A stretch of 64,000 nucleotides of DNA. Origin: Gordonia amicalis NBRC 100051 = JCM 11271. Lineage in GTDB: Bacteria > Actinomycetota > Actinomycetes > Mycobacteriales > Mycobacteriaceae. Numbering within the stretch: the stretch's first letter is position 1; every line of letters begins with the position of its first letter. The position numbers and the translations under genes were made by a program. Shown one piece after another: positions 54,587-63,209 of the stretch. The notes beneath the pieces were generated by a model. It saw only the letters and a list, made by a program, of their open reading frames with translations, did not search any database and was not told the DNA's origin. The stretch covers positions 1 to 64,000 of the forward strand of contig NZ_BANS01000027.1 in the NCBI RefSeq assembly GCF_000332995.1, read 5' to 3'.

Positions 54587-55225
54587 ATGTCAGAGCAGAC
54601 GATGTCAGAGCAGGCCCAGTCCACCACCGATCGTGTCGATTTCTGGTTCGACCCGCTCTGTCCGTGGTGCTGGATCACTTCCCGGTGGATTCTCGAGGCC
54701 GAGAAGGTCCGGCCGATCGACGTGAACTTCCACATCATGAGCCTTGCGGTTCTCAACGAGGGCAAGGACATCCCCGAGGAGTATCGCGAGGCGCTCAAGG
54801 GTGCGTGGCGCCCGGTCCGCGTCATCGCGGCCGCCGCGGCACACAAGGGCGACGAGATCCTCGCCCCGCTCTACACCGCGATGGGCACACGAATCCACAA
54901 CCAGGGGATCAAGGACTTCGACGAGGTCATCGCAGGCGCGCTCGCCGAGCTCGGACTCGACGCCTCGCTGGCGCAGGCCGCCGACTCCGAGGAGTTCGAC
55001 GACGCCATCCGCAAGAGCCACCACGAGGGCATGGACAAGGTCGGCGACGACGTCGGCACACCGACGATCCACGTGAACGGCGTCGCCTTCTTCGGCCCGG
55101 TGCTCTCCCGCATCCCACGTGGAGAGGACGCCGGCAAGGTGTGGGACGGTGCGCTCGCACTCGCCTCCTACCCGCACTTCTACGAAATCAAGCGCAGCCG
55201 CACCGAGGGTCCCGAGTTCGACTGA
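54587..55225 (+). CDS. DsbA-fold mycothiol-dependent reductase (Rv2466c-like)
   Basis: A 212-residue thioredoxin-fold oxidoreductase with CPWC (25-28) in [37 protein letters not shown] is the cis-Pro region. M. tuberculosis Rv2466c is a mycothiol-dependent nitroreductase of the oxidative-stress response that activates the thienopyrimidine TP053. No signal peptide, so cytoplasmic. The start region carries a direct repeat (ATGTCAGAGCAG at 54587 and 54602), so either ATG may be used. It is divergent from the double-TetR gene. Confidence 0.88.
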   Translation: MSEQTMSEQAQSTTDRVDFWFDPLCPWCWITSRWILEAEKVRPIDVNFHIMSLAVLNEGKDIPEEYREALKGAWRPVRVIAAAAAHKGDEILAPLYTAMGTRIHNQGIKDFDEVIAGALAELGLDASLAQAADSEEFDDAIRKSHHEGMDKVGDDVGTPTIHVNGVAFFGPVLSRIPRGEDAGKVWDGALALASYPHFYEIKRSRTEGPEFD

Positions 55226-55284
55226 CACACGACAGCCCAACCGACTGACAACCGATTGGGCCCGGTTGGCGCAAAACTGGAACC

Positions 55285-55324
55285 GGGGTGGCGGGAGGGT
55301 ATGAGCACCCGGTCCCGCCACCCC
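55285..55324. terminator. bidirectional hairpin terminator
   Basis: GGGGTGGCGGGA (55285-55296) pairs with TCCCGCCACCCC (55313-55324). T-rich runs lie on both sides (AGAGTTTCTT after, CCAGTTTTGC on the other strand). It separates the convergent Rv2466c-like gene and the P450 operon. Confidence 0.75.
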
Positions 55325-55347
55325 AGAGTTTCTTCTGGCGCCGGTCC

Positions 55348-56343
55348 TCAGGCCTTGGCGGCCTCGGCGTAGATCGGCAGGAGCACTGCGGCCGCGTCGA
55401 CCATCATCTTGGGATCGACCAGCAGGTGCTGGGTGGCCACGTGCATGTCACGGACGTAGCGACCGAGCTCGCTGGTGCGTCCGATGCTGCGGCTGCCGCC
55501 CCAGCGGTGCGCGAAGGCCACGACCTGGTCGGTGACCTCGTGAATCCACGCGAGCATTTGGCTGCCCCGCGCGAGGTCTTCCGGCGTGACCGAGCCGCCG
55601 ACGAACTCGTTGGACAGCTTGTACATGATGTCCGAGCGGGTCGGGGTGCCCCCGAAGGTCGGGATCGTGTACTCGGCCGGAACGAAGTTCTCCGAGATGG
55701 AGTAGTCGTGGCTACCGGTTCCGGCGAGGCCCCAGACGTCCCAGTTGTACTTCAGGTCGACCTGGTCCTTGGGCATCATCGCGACGCGTGCCTGCGGCTG
55801 GCCGTTCTCGCCGAGGATCGGGTTGCCGTCGGCGTCGGCGACGAAGAAGCCGGCACCCATCCAGTTGGCGTGATCGGAACCGCTGGCGAAGGAGAAGTCG
55901 CCGTTGATGATGTACCCGCCGTCGACCTGGACACCGGGATGCCGCGGCAGGAGCTGACCGGCCATGATGAAACCGCCCGGCTGCGCCAGCAGCTTCTCGA
56001 TGACGGTCGGCTCGAGGTAGCCGAGCACCTCTGCGGTGGCCCAGGACGACGCCATGTACGCCCATGCGGTCGAGGCGTCGGCCTTGGCCATCTCCTCGTA
56101 GAGATGCATGCCCTGGCTCGGGCTCAGGCCGCCTCCGCCGAGATCGGTGGGCACGAGCGCCATGTGGAGCTGCTTGTCCTCGAAGGCCTGGGCGACCGCG
56201 GGGGTGAGCTTGCGCTCGCGCTCCATCGTCTCGGCCTCGGCGCGGATCAGCGGGGTGATCTCGCGAACCCGTGCGAGGTAGTCGGCCGCGTTCGCCTCGG
56301 AAGTCTCGCCGGTGGTGGTTTCCCGGCTCAGGGTCTGGGTCAT
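55348..56343 (-). CDS. acyl-CoA-dehydrogenase-fold flavoprotein (oxygenase-type), short C-terminal domain
   Basis: A 331-residue protein of the ACAD superfamily, closest in pattern to flavin-dependent hydroxylases such as HsaA. The N-terminal helical domain contains LVPTDLGGGGLSPSQGMHLYEEMAKADASTAWAYM, the central beta domain GYIINGDFSFASGSDHANWMGAG. The end is SIGRTSELGRYVRDMHVATQHLL, with the family ending (R-x-x-RD-x-H-x-x-x-QH). ACAD hydroxylases are usually about 390 residues; here the C-terminal helices between TPTRSDIMYKL and LAWIHEVTDQ look about 50-60 residues short. Last gene of the P450 operon. The substrate is unknown. Confidence 0.75.
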   Translation of the reverse strand: MTQTLSRETTTGETSEANAADYLARVREITPLIRAEAETMERERKLTPAVAQAFEDKQLHMALVPTDLGGGGLSPSQGMHLYEEMAKADASTAWAYMASSWATAEVLGYLEPTVIEKLLAQPGGFIMAGQLLPRHPGVQVDGGYIINGDFSFASGSDHANWMGAGFFVADADGNPILGENGQPQARVAMMPKDQVDLKYNWDVWGLAGTGSHDYSISENFVPAEYTIPTFGGTPTRSDIMYKLSNEFVGGSVTPEDLARGSQMLAWIHEVTDQVVAFAHRWGGSRSIGRTSELGRYVRDMHVATQHLLVDPKMMVDAAAVLLPIYAEAAKA

Positions 56344-56380
56344 GACAATGCCTTTCGGAAGTGGGGGGTCGAGGTGGGGG

Positions 56381-57211
56381 TCACTCGTTGGCGCCGGCGG
56401 TCATCTGACCGAAACGCACCATGTCGGCGACGAACGGCTGGTGGGCGAGCAGGCCGCCGTCGACGCGGATCGCCTCGCCGTTGATCCCGCGCGAGTCGTC
56501 CGACGCCAGGAACAGGTACGCCTTGGCCAGCTCGGTGGGGCCGTTGAGGTCCGGGTTGGGGGTGTGGCTGATGTAGATGTCCTTGATCACCTGCGGGAGC
56601 TGTTGTGCCGGAGGAGTTGTCGTGGTTCCCGGCAGGATCGCGTTGCAGCGCACGCCCTCCTTGCCGTACTGGGTGGCGGTGAACTTGGTCAGCGCGATCA
56701 GTGCGGCCTTGCTCGCGCCGTAACCGGTGAGGCTGCTGTCGCCGGCCATGGCGTGCGTGGACGAGGTGTTGATGACCGAGCCGCCGTTCTTGCGCAGGTG
56801 CGGCAGGGCGTGCTTGGTCATCAGCATCGCGGCCCGAACGTTGACGGCCATGACGTTGTCCCACGCCTCGATGGTCATGTTCGCCACGTCGACGTCGTCA
56901 CCGGGAAAGATGCCCGCGTTGTTGACGACGACGTCGATCGTCCCGAAGGTCGAGACGGTCTGGGCGATCAGGGCCTCGATCTCGGACTCGTTGCGGAGGT
57001 CGAGTCCGTAAGGGAGAACGGTGTTCTCGCCGAACTTGTCGTTGAGGATCTTCGCGAGTGCCTCGGCGCCCGCGACGTTGATGTCGGCGACGACGACCTT
57101 CGCACCCTCGGCGGCGAGCTCGGTGGCGGTGGCACCTCCGATGTTCAGACCGCCCGCGTCGACATACGTCGCGCCGGTGACGATCGCGACCTTCCCCTGC
57201 ACACGTCCCAT
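56381..57211 (-). CDS. short-chain dehydrogenase/reductase
   Basis: A 276-residue Rossmann enzyme: NNAGIFP, catalytic Ser in NTSSTHAMAG, Tyr-x3-Lys in GYGASKAALIAL, then NAILPGTTTTP. The coenzyme loop is unusual: TGATYVDAGGLNIGGATA, longer than the normal TGxxxGxG. It presumably oxidises an alcohol made by the P450 (58361) or ACAD-type oxygenase, 37-87 nt away in the same operon. Coenzyme preference cannot be judged because of the altered loop. Confidence 0.85.
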   Translation of the reverse strand: MGRVQGKVAIVTGATYVDAGGLNIGGATATELAAEGAKVVVADINVAGAEALAKILNDKFGENTVLPYGLDLRNESEIEALIAQTVSTFGTIDVVVNNAGIFPGDDVDVANMTIEAWDNVMAVNVRAAMLMTKHALPHLRKNGGSVINTSSTHAMAGDSSLTGYGASKAALIALTKFTATQYGKEGVRCNAILPGTTTTPPAQQLPQVIKDIYISHTPNPDLNGPTELAKAYLFLASDDSRGINGEAIRVDGGLLAHQPFVADMVRFGQMTAGANE

Positions 57212-57298
57212 GGTGATTCTCCTTCGGATGGTTGTTCTCTGTGGTGGCGGTCCGGCCCGGTGTCCGGGTCCGGAGGTCCGGTTTTCAGTGGTCCGGCG

Positions 57299-58297
57299 TC
57301 ACAGGTCGATGACCAGACGGTCTCCGACACAGCGTGATACGCAGATGAGCATGAACTCGTTGGTGGCCCGCTCCTCGAGGGTGAGGATCGAGTCACGGTG
57401 ATCGGGGATGCCGTCGAGGACATCGACCTCGCACCGTCCGCACATGCCCTGGTGGCAGGAGGACAGGGCGTCGATCCCGTTGGACTCCAGGGTGCCGAGG
57501 ATGCTCTCGCCGGGTTTGATGGTGAAGCTCTTGCCCTGCCTGGCGAGTACCACCTCGAACTCGTGGTCGTCTGCCGACGATGCGTTGCCGCCGGCGAACC
57601 GTTCGGTGTGCAGCGACGCGACGACACCGTCCTTGTGAAGACGCTCGATCGCCTCCAGCAATCCCGCGGGCCCGCAGCAGTAGACGGCGGTGCCGTCCGC
57701 GAGGCCGGTGAGCTCACGCTCGAGATCGATCGGTCCGTCGCCGTCGTCGGTGTAGATCGCGACCTTCGGGCCGTACACCTCGAGCTCGTCGCGGAACGCC
57801 ATGGTCTCGGCGCTCCGGCCGCCGTAGACCAGTCGCCAGGGGACCCCGCGCCGCTGTGCATCGGCGATCATCGGCAGGATCGGTGTGATCCCGATCCCGC
57901 CCGCGACGAAGACGAACGCCGGCGCATCGACGAGCTCGAAATTGTTGCGCGGCAACCCGACCCGTAGTTCGTTGCCGGTGTGGACGTCGGTGTGGATGTA
58001 CTCCGAGCCGCCGCGGCCGCGGCCGATGGCCTCCCGGAGCACCGCGATGCGCCACGAGTGGTTGTCTTCGGGGTCGCCGCACAGCGAGTACTGACGCACG
58101 GCTCCCGACGGAAGGATGACGTCGACATGGGCGCCCGGCTGCCACGCGGGCAGCGGAGCCCCGTCGGCGGACTGCAGGGTCAGTGCCTTGATGTCCTTGG
58201 CGACGGTGATGGACTGTGCCACGACGACGTCGAGGTCGTCGGCGAGGTCCTCACCGAGACGGGTTCCGCCCGTGCGGGTTCCATCCGCCCGTGTCAC
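57299..58297 (-). CDS. PDR/VanB-type ferredoxin-reductase
   Basis: A 332-residue electron-transfer protein. FMN/FAD-binding barrel (about 25-125; RQYSLCGDP), NAD-binding domain (about 125-225; FVAGGIGITPILPM, YCCGPAGLLEAIE), and a C-terminal plant-type 2Fe-2S domain (about 245-332; SSCHQGMCGRCEVDVLDG and a later Cys in LICVSR). It passes electrons from NAD(P)H to an oxygenase, in this operon most likely the P450 encoded 63 nt upstream. GTG 58297 is the start codon. Confidence 0.9.
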   Translation of the reverse strand: MTRADGTRTGGTRLGEDLADDLDVVVAQSITVAKDIKALTLQSADGAPLPAWQPGAHVDVILPSGAVRQYSLCGDPEDNHSWRIAVLREAIGRGRGGSEYIHTDVHTGNELRVGLPRNNFELVDAPAFVFVAGGIGITPILPMIADAQRRGVPWRLVYGGRSAETMAFRDELEVYGPKVAIYTDDGDGPIDLERELTGLADGTAVYCCGPAGLLEAIERLHKDGVVASLHTERFAGGNASSADDHEFEVVLARQGKSFTIKPGESILGTLESNGIDALSSCHQGMCGRCEVDVLDGIPDHRDSILTLEERATNEFMLICVSRCVGDRLVIDL

Positions 58298-58360
58298 ATC
58301 ATGCCTTTCGTCGAAATCCGTTGTCTTCTCAGGTGATCAGCGCGACCGGTGGCGCGGTGA

Positions 58361-59581
58361 TCAGGCTCGATCCCAGGTGACCGGCACCGAGTGGGCACCT
58401 CGGATCCGCGCGTCGCCCTTGATCTGGACCTGATCGGCGGGAACCGCCAGGCGCAGCGTCGGGATGCGCTCGAGGAGCGTCGTGAAGACGACGTCGAGCT
58501 CGAGGCGGGCCAGCGGCGCGCCGAGGCAGGTGTGGATTCCGTGACCGAAGGTCAGGTGCCGGCTGGCGTCGCGGTGGATGTCGAAACGGTCCGGGTCCTC
58601 GAAGACCGCGGGGTCGCGGTTGCCGGCCTCGGTGGAGACCATCACCAGCGAACCGGCGGGAACGGTCTGTCCTTCGATCTCGATGTCCTCGGTCGCCATC
58701 CGCGGGAGGTTGCTGATGATGTCGAGGTGACGCAGCAGTTCCTCGATGGCCTGCGGCATCAGGGACGGGTCCTCGCGCAGTGCAGCCAGCTGGTCAGGGT
58801 GTTCGAGCAGCGCGAAGGTGCCCAGGCCGATCATGTTCGCGGTGGTCTCGTGGCCGGCCATGAGCAGCAGGCTCGCCATGCCGACGACGTCGGGCACGGA
58901 GACGGCGCCGGACTCGATGTGCTTGGTGAGCAGGCTCAACAGGTCGTCACCGGGCTCGGTCATCTTGATGGTGACGAGCTCACCGAGGTAGCCCATGACG
59001 GCACCGATCGCGGCGGCGATGTCCTCGGGGGTGCTGCCGCTGGCGAGGACCGCGCGGGTCTGCTCCTGGAAGAAGTCGTGCTTGTCGTAGGGGACGCCGA
59101 GCAGCTCACAGATGACCAGTGACGGCAGCGGAAGAGCAAGGGATTCCACCAGATCGACCGGTTCGGTCGAGGTGAGCATCTCGTCGATGAGCTCGTTGGC
59201 GATCCGCTCGACGTTCTCGCGCATGGCCTTCATGCGGCGGGGGGTGAACTCGCGGGCCAGGACCCGGCGGAGATCGTCGTGCTCCGGCGGGTCCATGGCG
59301 ACGAAGAAGCCCGGCACTGCCGCTTCGCCGGCATCGCCGCGCGAGGCGTCGTCGATGCCGCGCACGCTCATGCGGGGGTCGCCCAGAACCGAGCGGACGT
59401 TGTTGTAGCCGGTGACGAGAGTGGCAGGGGTGCCGTTGAAGTCGACCTTGCGGAGGCGATCATCGGAGAAGTCCTGGTACTCCTCGGCGAGGCTGAACGG
59501 ACACTTCTTGCGGCCGAACGGGTACGAGGGGAGTTCGCCGGATTCGTCGGGGGCGTACACGGTCTCGGGCTGAGTCGTCAT
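58361..59581 (-). CDS. cytochrome P450
   Basis: A 406-residue soluble bacterial P450. The I-helix oxygen motif is MAGHETTANM, the K-helix ExxR lies in IEELLRH, and the heme-binding loop is FGHGIHTCLGAPLARLE with Cys352. First gene of an operon with its reductase, an SDR and an ACAD-type flavoprotein. CPFSLAEEYQ and the MDPPEHDDLRRV loop are frequent in actinobacterial P450s acting on terpenoids or small lipids, but the substrate cannot be named. AGGAGAACTC precedes ATG 59581. Confidence 0.92.
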   Translation of the reverse strand: MTTQPETVYAPDESGELPSYPFGRKKCPFSLAEEYQDFSDDRLRKVDFNGTPATLVTGYNNVRSVLGDPRMSVRGIDDASRGDAGEAAVPGFFVAMDPPEHDDLRRVLAREFTPRRMKAMRENVERIANELIDEMLTSTEPVDLVESLALPLPSLVICELLGVPYDKHDFFQEQTRAVLASGSTPEDIAAAIGAVMGYLGELVTIKMTEPGDDLLSLLTKHIESGAVSVPDVVGMASLLLMAGHETTANMIGLGTFALLEHPDQLAALREDPSLMPQAIEELLRHLDIISNLPRMATEDIEIEGQTVPAGSLVMVSTEAGNRDPAVFEDPDRFDIHRDASRHLTFGHGIHTCLGAPLARLELDVVFTTLLERIPTLRLAVPADQVQIKGDARIRGAHSVPVTWDRA

Positions 59582-60204
59582 GAGTTCTCCTGAATCGGGA
59601 TGGGGACGTCGTCGTATCGACGGAGGTCCGTGAGAGGACCTGGAACTGACTGCAGTCGACTCACGGGGGAGTAGCTCACCCTCGTGATCTGCTGTGCGAT
59701 GGGTCACACGTTGTGTTAACGGTCATATCGTCGCATGCTCGACGTGGATCGTCAATGAGTTTGGGCCATCTTGATTGCTGAGATTTGCGGCGCCGGTGTG
59801 TCGCACGGTCGGTACGGAAGCAGAAAAATGCGTCTGAACTTGGTTAACGGAAGTTTGTGCACGTTGCGGACGGGGCGATTCGGGCTGTCACGACCCGGCC
59901 CCGTGGACCGCCGGAGACGTTTGGAGAGGCGCTGAAGTTAGTAACAATTGTGAAAGTGTGCGGGGATGGGTGCCGCGGCCGTGCGGCCGGAGCCGGGAGC
60001 GCGGGCGAGTCGACCAGGTACGACGAAATGCCCGTCACACCCACCTCGGTGCCGTGGCCGGCCTGCCGGCCGTCGTGGAGGACGCCGCGAGTGGGGACGG
60101 GCGAAGCAACCCGACCCTTCGACGAGGTGCGAGTGCAGCAGGGGTTGGCCGTGCCGGTTCTCTCGGATCAGGGTGGGGCGGAACGGGTCCGGATGCGGCC
60201 GCCG
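59582..60204. other. intergenic region upstream of the P450 operon
   Basis: 623 bp without a supported gene. The P450 start is preceded by the palindrome GACTGCAGTC at 59648-59657, a possible regulator site. TTAACGG occurs twice (about 59716 and 59844). The part from 59700 to 59950 is noticeably AT-richer than the flanks and probably holds the promoter. From 59950 to 60204 the sequence is G+C-rich; on the plus strand open frames exist, but they run antisense through the SDR gene. Confidence 0.45.
59648..59657 (-). promoter_or_regulatory. short palindrome upstream of the P450 gene
   Basis: GACTGCAGTC is a perfect 10-bp palindrome, 67 nt before the P450 start. It could be half of an operator for one of the flanking double-TetR regulators. 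Short palindromes arise by chance, so this is weak. Confidence 0.25.
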
Positions 60205-60996
60205 TCAGACGGCGGCGCGGGTGAGGTGACCGAGGAGGTCGGGATAACACTTCAGATGTGCGCCACCGTTGAGATCGAGGGTGACGCCGGTGAGCCACGA
60301 TGCGCCGGCCACATAAACCGCGGCCTCGGCGATGTCCTCCGGCGTGCCGGGGCGGCCGAGGGGCGTGTTGTCGAGGTAATCCTCTTCGAGTCCGGGGACG
60401 GACATGGAGGGGTTGGTCAGCGGTGTGTGGACGAGTCCCGGAGCGATTGCGTTGACACGGATTCCGCGCTCGGCGAGCTCGAGCGCGGCGATCTCGGTGA
60501 GCATCCCGAGGCCGGCCTTCGCGGAGCCGTACGCGGCCATCCCGGTGGCTGGCTGCCGCGCGTTCAGCGACGACAGCGAGATGATCGACCCGCCCTCGTC
60601 GAGGACCCGCCCGGCGTGCTTGATGACGAGGAAGGCGCCGTTCAGGCAGACGTCGACGACACGACGGAAGCGCTCGGCGTCGAGGTCGGTGACGGCGCCC
60701 GCCGCGGTGATGCCGGCGCTGTTCACCACTATGTCGAGACGTCCGTGGGATTCGCGCGCGGTCTCGAGGAGCGCGGCGACCGAGGCCTCGTCGGTGACGT
60801 TCACCGCGGCGGCATCATGAAGAGGTCCGAGATCGGAGGCGACCTCTTGCGCCAGAGCGGAATTGCGGTCGGCGACGGTGACGCTGACGCCGATCGAGGC
60901 GAACGCGCGGGCGATCGCGGCGCCGATTCCCGACGCTCCGCCGATGACAACCGCGTGGCGTCCGTCGCTCCGGTGGCGTCCTTCGTCGAGTGACAT
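60205..60996 (-). CDS. short-chain dehydrogenase/reductase
   Basis: A 263-residue SDR. The coenzyme motif is IGGASGIG, VNSAG replaces the more common NNAG, the catalytic set is SLSSLNARQ...AYGSAKAGL, and NAIAPGLVHTPL follows. The C-terminal SWLTGVTLDLNGGAHL is typical. It lies 31 nt downstream of the second double-TetR gene in the same direction, probably co-transcribed with it. Likely substrate: a hydroxyacyl or hydroxy-terpenoid intermediate, by context only. Confidence 0.88.
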   Translation of the reverse strand: MSLDEGRHRSDGRHAVVIGGASGIGAAIARAFASIGVSVTVADRNSALAQEVASDLGPLHDAAAVNVTDEASVAALLETARESHGRLDIVVNSAGITAAGAVTDLDAERFRRVVDVCLNGAFLVIKHAGRVLDEGGSIISLSSLNARQPATGMAAYGSAKAGLGMLTEIAALELAERGIRVNAIAPGLVHTPLTNPSMSVPGLEEDYLDNTPLGRPGTPEDIAEAAVYVAGASWLTGVTLDLNGGAHLKCYPDLLGHLTRAAV

Positions 60997-61027
60997 CTGT
61001 CAGTACCCTTCTATGTCTGTGTCCTGC

Positions 61028-62293
61028 TCATGAATCGATGAGTTCGGTCGGTAGTGCGATGGCATGCGCGAGGGCGACGAGCTCGTCGCCGATTCCCGGT
61101 CGTGCACGGAGATCCGGTGCCTGGGTGACATCGGTCAGGACGCCGATGACGGCGTGGGCCAGGGCTCTGGCCTCCGGTCCCGAGAGATTTCCCGAGAGCG
61201 TCCGGATGGCATCCACCCATTCGGCGACGTACTCGCGCTGCGTCTCGCGGAGAGAGACCTGCTCGTCCTCGGAGAGGTAGAGCAGGTCGCGTGTCAGGAT
61301 GTGCATGATCCGTCCGTGGATGCCGAGTGCCTGCCGGACGTACACGCGGATGAGTGCGTCGAGTGCCTCGTGTGCATTCCCCGCCATCGCCAGTGCATCG
61401 GCCGAGACGTACAGCAGGCCTTCGGCTCCGCGCTCGAGGATGGCGCGAAGGACCTGTGCCTTGCCCGACACGTGCTGGTACAGGGTGGCCACCGACATCT
61501 CCGCGGCCCGGGCGATGTCGTCGATGCGGACATCGTAGAAGCCGCGCTCGTCGAACAACTGCGTCGAGACCTCGATGATCCTCTCCCGCCGCCCGGCCGG
61601 TCGCCAGGGGACCGGTTTCCGCTCCGGCTGCGCGTCCGGAGCGGGCTCGGGCAACGGGCAGGAGATGATCGCGTGGAAGACCGCCTTCTGCAATTGGATC
61701 AGTCTGTCCGGCTGGAGATTTCCGCGGATCGTCGACGTATTGGAGAACACCGTCAGGACCGCGAAACCGAGTAGCTCGGCGCGATCGGGGGTGACGGTGG
61801 GATCCGCGGCGACGATCTTGCCGGCGATGTAGTCGCGGAATCCGCGGAAGTAGTCGACCATCTCGTGTTGCTCGGCGACCTCCAGATGGCGTTGCTCGCG
61901 GCGCCACAGCGTCGACTCGTCGCCGTTGGCGGTGATGTCGGCGAGTCCGTCCAGGAACAGCTCGAGTTGCTGTGCGGGGGTCTCCCCGGTGGTGTCGGCG
62001 TGCAACGTCAACTGCTCCACCAGGTCGACCTGATCGCGCAGTGCGCGTACGAGGATTCCGTACTTGCCCTTGAAATGGCGGTACACCGCAGGCCCGGTCA
62101 ACCCGACCGCGGCACCGATCTGGTCGATGCTCACGTTCTGGTATCCGGTCTCCTGGAAGAGGAACGCCGCGGCCCGGACGATCTGTTCGGACCGCTGCTG
62201 ACCACGCGTGGTGGTGGGAACGGGGATCGTCCCTCCTCTGTTCGGCCGTGAGGTCACGGTTGCTCTGTCTGTTCCGTCATGCGGGCTCGCCAT
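61028..62293 (-). CDS. regulator with two TetR units in one chain (paralogue)
   Basis: A 421-residue paralogue of the protein at 53166. HTH 1: RSEQIVRAAAFLFQETGYQNVSIDQIGAAVG...AVYRHFKGK (about 34-85). HTH 2: RRERIIEVSTQLFDERGFYDVRIDDIARAAEMSVATLYQHVSGK (about 235-280). The two proteins align along their whole length, including ILTRD(L/I)(L/V)YL and QAPDLRARPGI. It is followed by an SDR gene (31-nt gap) and preceded by the MaoC-thiolase operon (59 nt), which it may control. Confidence 0.85.
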   Translation of the reverse strand: MASPHDGTDRATVTSRPNRGGTIPVPTTTRGQQRSEQIVRAAAFLFQETGYQNVSIDQIGAAVGLTGPAVYRHFKGKYGILVRALRDQVDLVEQLTLHADTTGETPAQQLELFLDGLADITANGDESTLWRREQRHLEVAEQHEMVDYFRGFRDYIAGKIVAADPTVTPDRAELLGFAVLTVFSNTSTIRGNLQPDRLIQLQKAVFHAIISCPLPEPAPDAQPERKPVPWRPAGRRERIIEVSTQLFDERGFYDVRIDDIARAAEMSVATLYQHVSGKAQVLRAILERGAEGLLYVSADALAMAGNAHEALDALIRVYVRQALGIHGRIMHILTRDLLYLSEDEQVSLRETQREYVAEWVDAIRTLSGNLSGPEARALAHAVIGVLTDVTQAPDLRARPGIGDELVALAHAIALPTELIDS

Positions 62294-62352
62294 GTGTCAA
62301 GTCTCGCATCCGGAGGTACGGGCCGGGCACAACGAGGTCTAACAATCGGCCC

Positions 62353-62757
62353 TCACAGTGCGACGACCGCGGTGCCCTTGAGCGTCGTCGTCCCATCGGC
62401 GAGTTCGACCTCGAGGTCGAGCCGGGCACGTTCCTGGCCGTCGACGACCTCGGTGTCCCGGATCTCGGCGCGCAGGACCGGCTCGGCGTGGACCGGGGTG
62501 ATCGCGGTGAACCTGGTGGTCAGCTCCAGAATCCGGGACTGCGGGATCCAGTCGGTGAGGAGCCGGCCGAGGTAGGCCATCGAGAGCATCCCGTGTGCGA
62601 ACACATCGTCCATCCCCGATGCCTTCGCGGAGTCGATGTCGATGTGGATCGGGTTGTGGTCCCCAGAGGCGCCCGCGAACAGCGCGAGAGTGGTCCGGGT
62701 GATGGCACCCGGCCGCAGCTCGCTGATCGACGAGGGAACACTTGTCGGTGCGTTCAT
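62353..62757 (-). CDS. MaoC-like hydratase/dehydratase, small subunit
   Basis: A 134-residue hotdog-fold protein with the hydratase-2 motif FAGASGDHNPIHIDIDSAKASG (Asp and His in GDHNPIH) and FAHGMLSMAYLGRLLTDW. The catalytic Asp-His pair is present here, so this is the catalytic half of a heteromeric (R)-enoyl-CoA hydratase. ATG 62757 overlaps the stop of the larger MaoC gene (ATGA). The layout resembles the paired MaoC subunits ChsH1/ChsH2 and HadAB. Confidence 0.88.
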   Translation of the reverse strand: MNAPTSVPSSISELRPGAITRTTLALFAGASGDHNPIHIDIDSAKASGMDDVFAHGMLSMAYLGRLLTDWIPQSRILELTTRFTAITPVHAEPVLRAEIRDTEVVDGQERARLDLEVELADGTTTLKGTAVVAL

Positions 62758-63209
62758 GAGGGACTCCCGGGATTCTTGATGACGCTGACGCTTTCGAGCT
62801 CCGCGACGACGTCGTCGCCGCGCGACACCGTCGTGCGACGCACCAGGAAGTCCAGTGCGCCACCGGCCTTGGAGTAGGCATCGACGTAGGCGGTCTCGAA
62901 GCGCACCCGGTCGCCGGCATGCACCGGCGCGAAGTACCGGAAACGCTGCTCGCCGTGGAGAACGTTGCCCAGGTCGACGCCGTGCGCGGCGAGATCGCCG
63001 AAGACGTCGGAATTCTCGAGTTCGAGGCCGAAGAGGAAGGTCGGCGGTGCGAGGACGTCCGGATGGCCGGCGGCGATCGCCGCCTCGCGGTCGGAGTAGA
63101 TCGGGTTCGTCTCGCCGATCGCGTGTGCGAACTGCCGGATACGTCCGCGCTCCACGTCGACGGTGGCAACGGGAGGGGTCAGATCGAGGATGGCGTGGTC
63201 GAGTCCCAT
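62754..63209 (-). CDS. MaoC-like protein, FAS1-type N-terminal domain subunit
   Basis: A 151-residue hotdog protein: GRIRQFAHAIGETNPIYSDREAA, APPTFLFGLELENSD, and LHGEQRFRYFAPVHAGDRVRFET. This is the non-catalytic (N-terminal MaoC, PF13452) partner. The catalytic GDHNPIH motif is replaced by GETNPIYSD. It is coupled to the thiolase (TGATG at 63207-63211) and to the catalytic MaoC gene (ATGA), so the two subunits are probably made in equal amounts. Confidence 0.85.
   Translation of the reverse strand: MGLDHAILDLTPPVATVDVERGRIRQFAHAIGETNPIYSDREAAIAAGHPDVLAPPTFLFGLELENSDVFGDLAAHGVDLGNVLHGEQRFRYFAPVHAGDRVRFETAYVDAYSKAGGALDFLVRRTTVSRGDDVVAELESVSVIKNPGSPS

Noticed and set aside
59857..60993. A 378-codon plus-strand frame starting in the intergenic gap
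   Set aside because: It runs through the whole SDR gene in antisense and has low-complexity composition.
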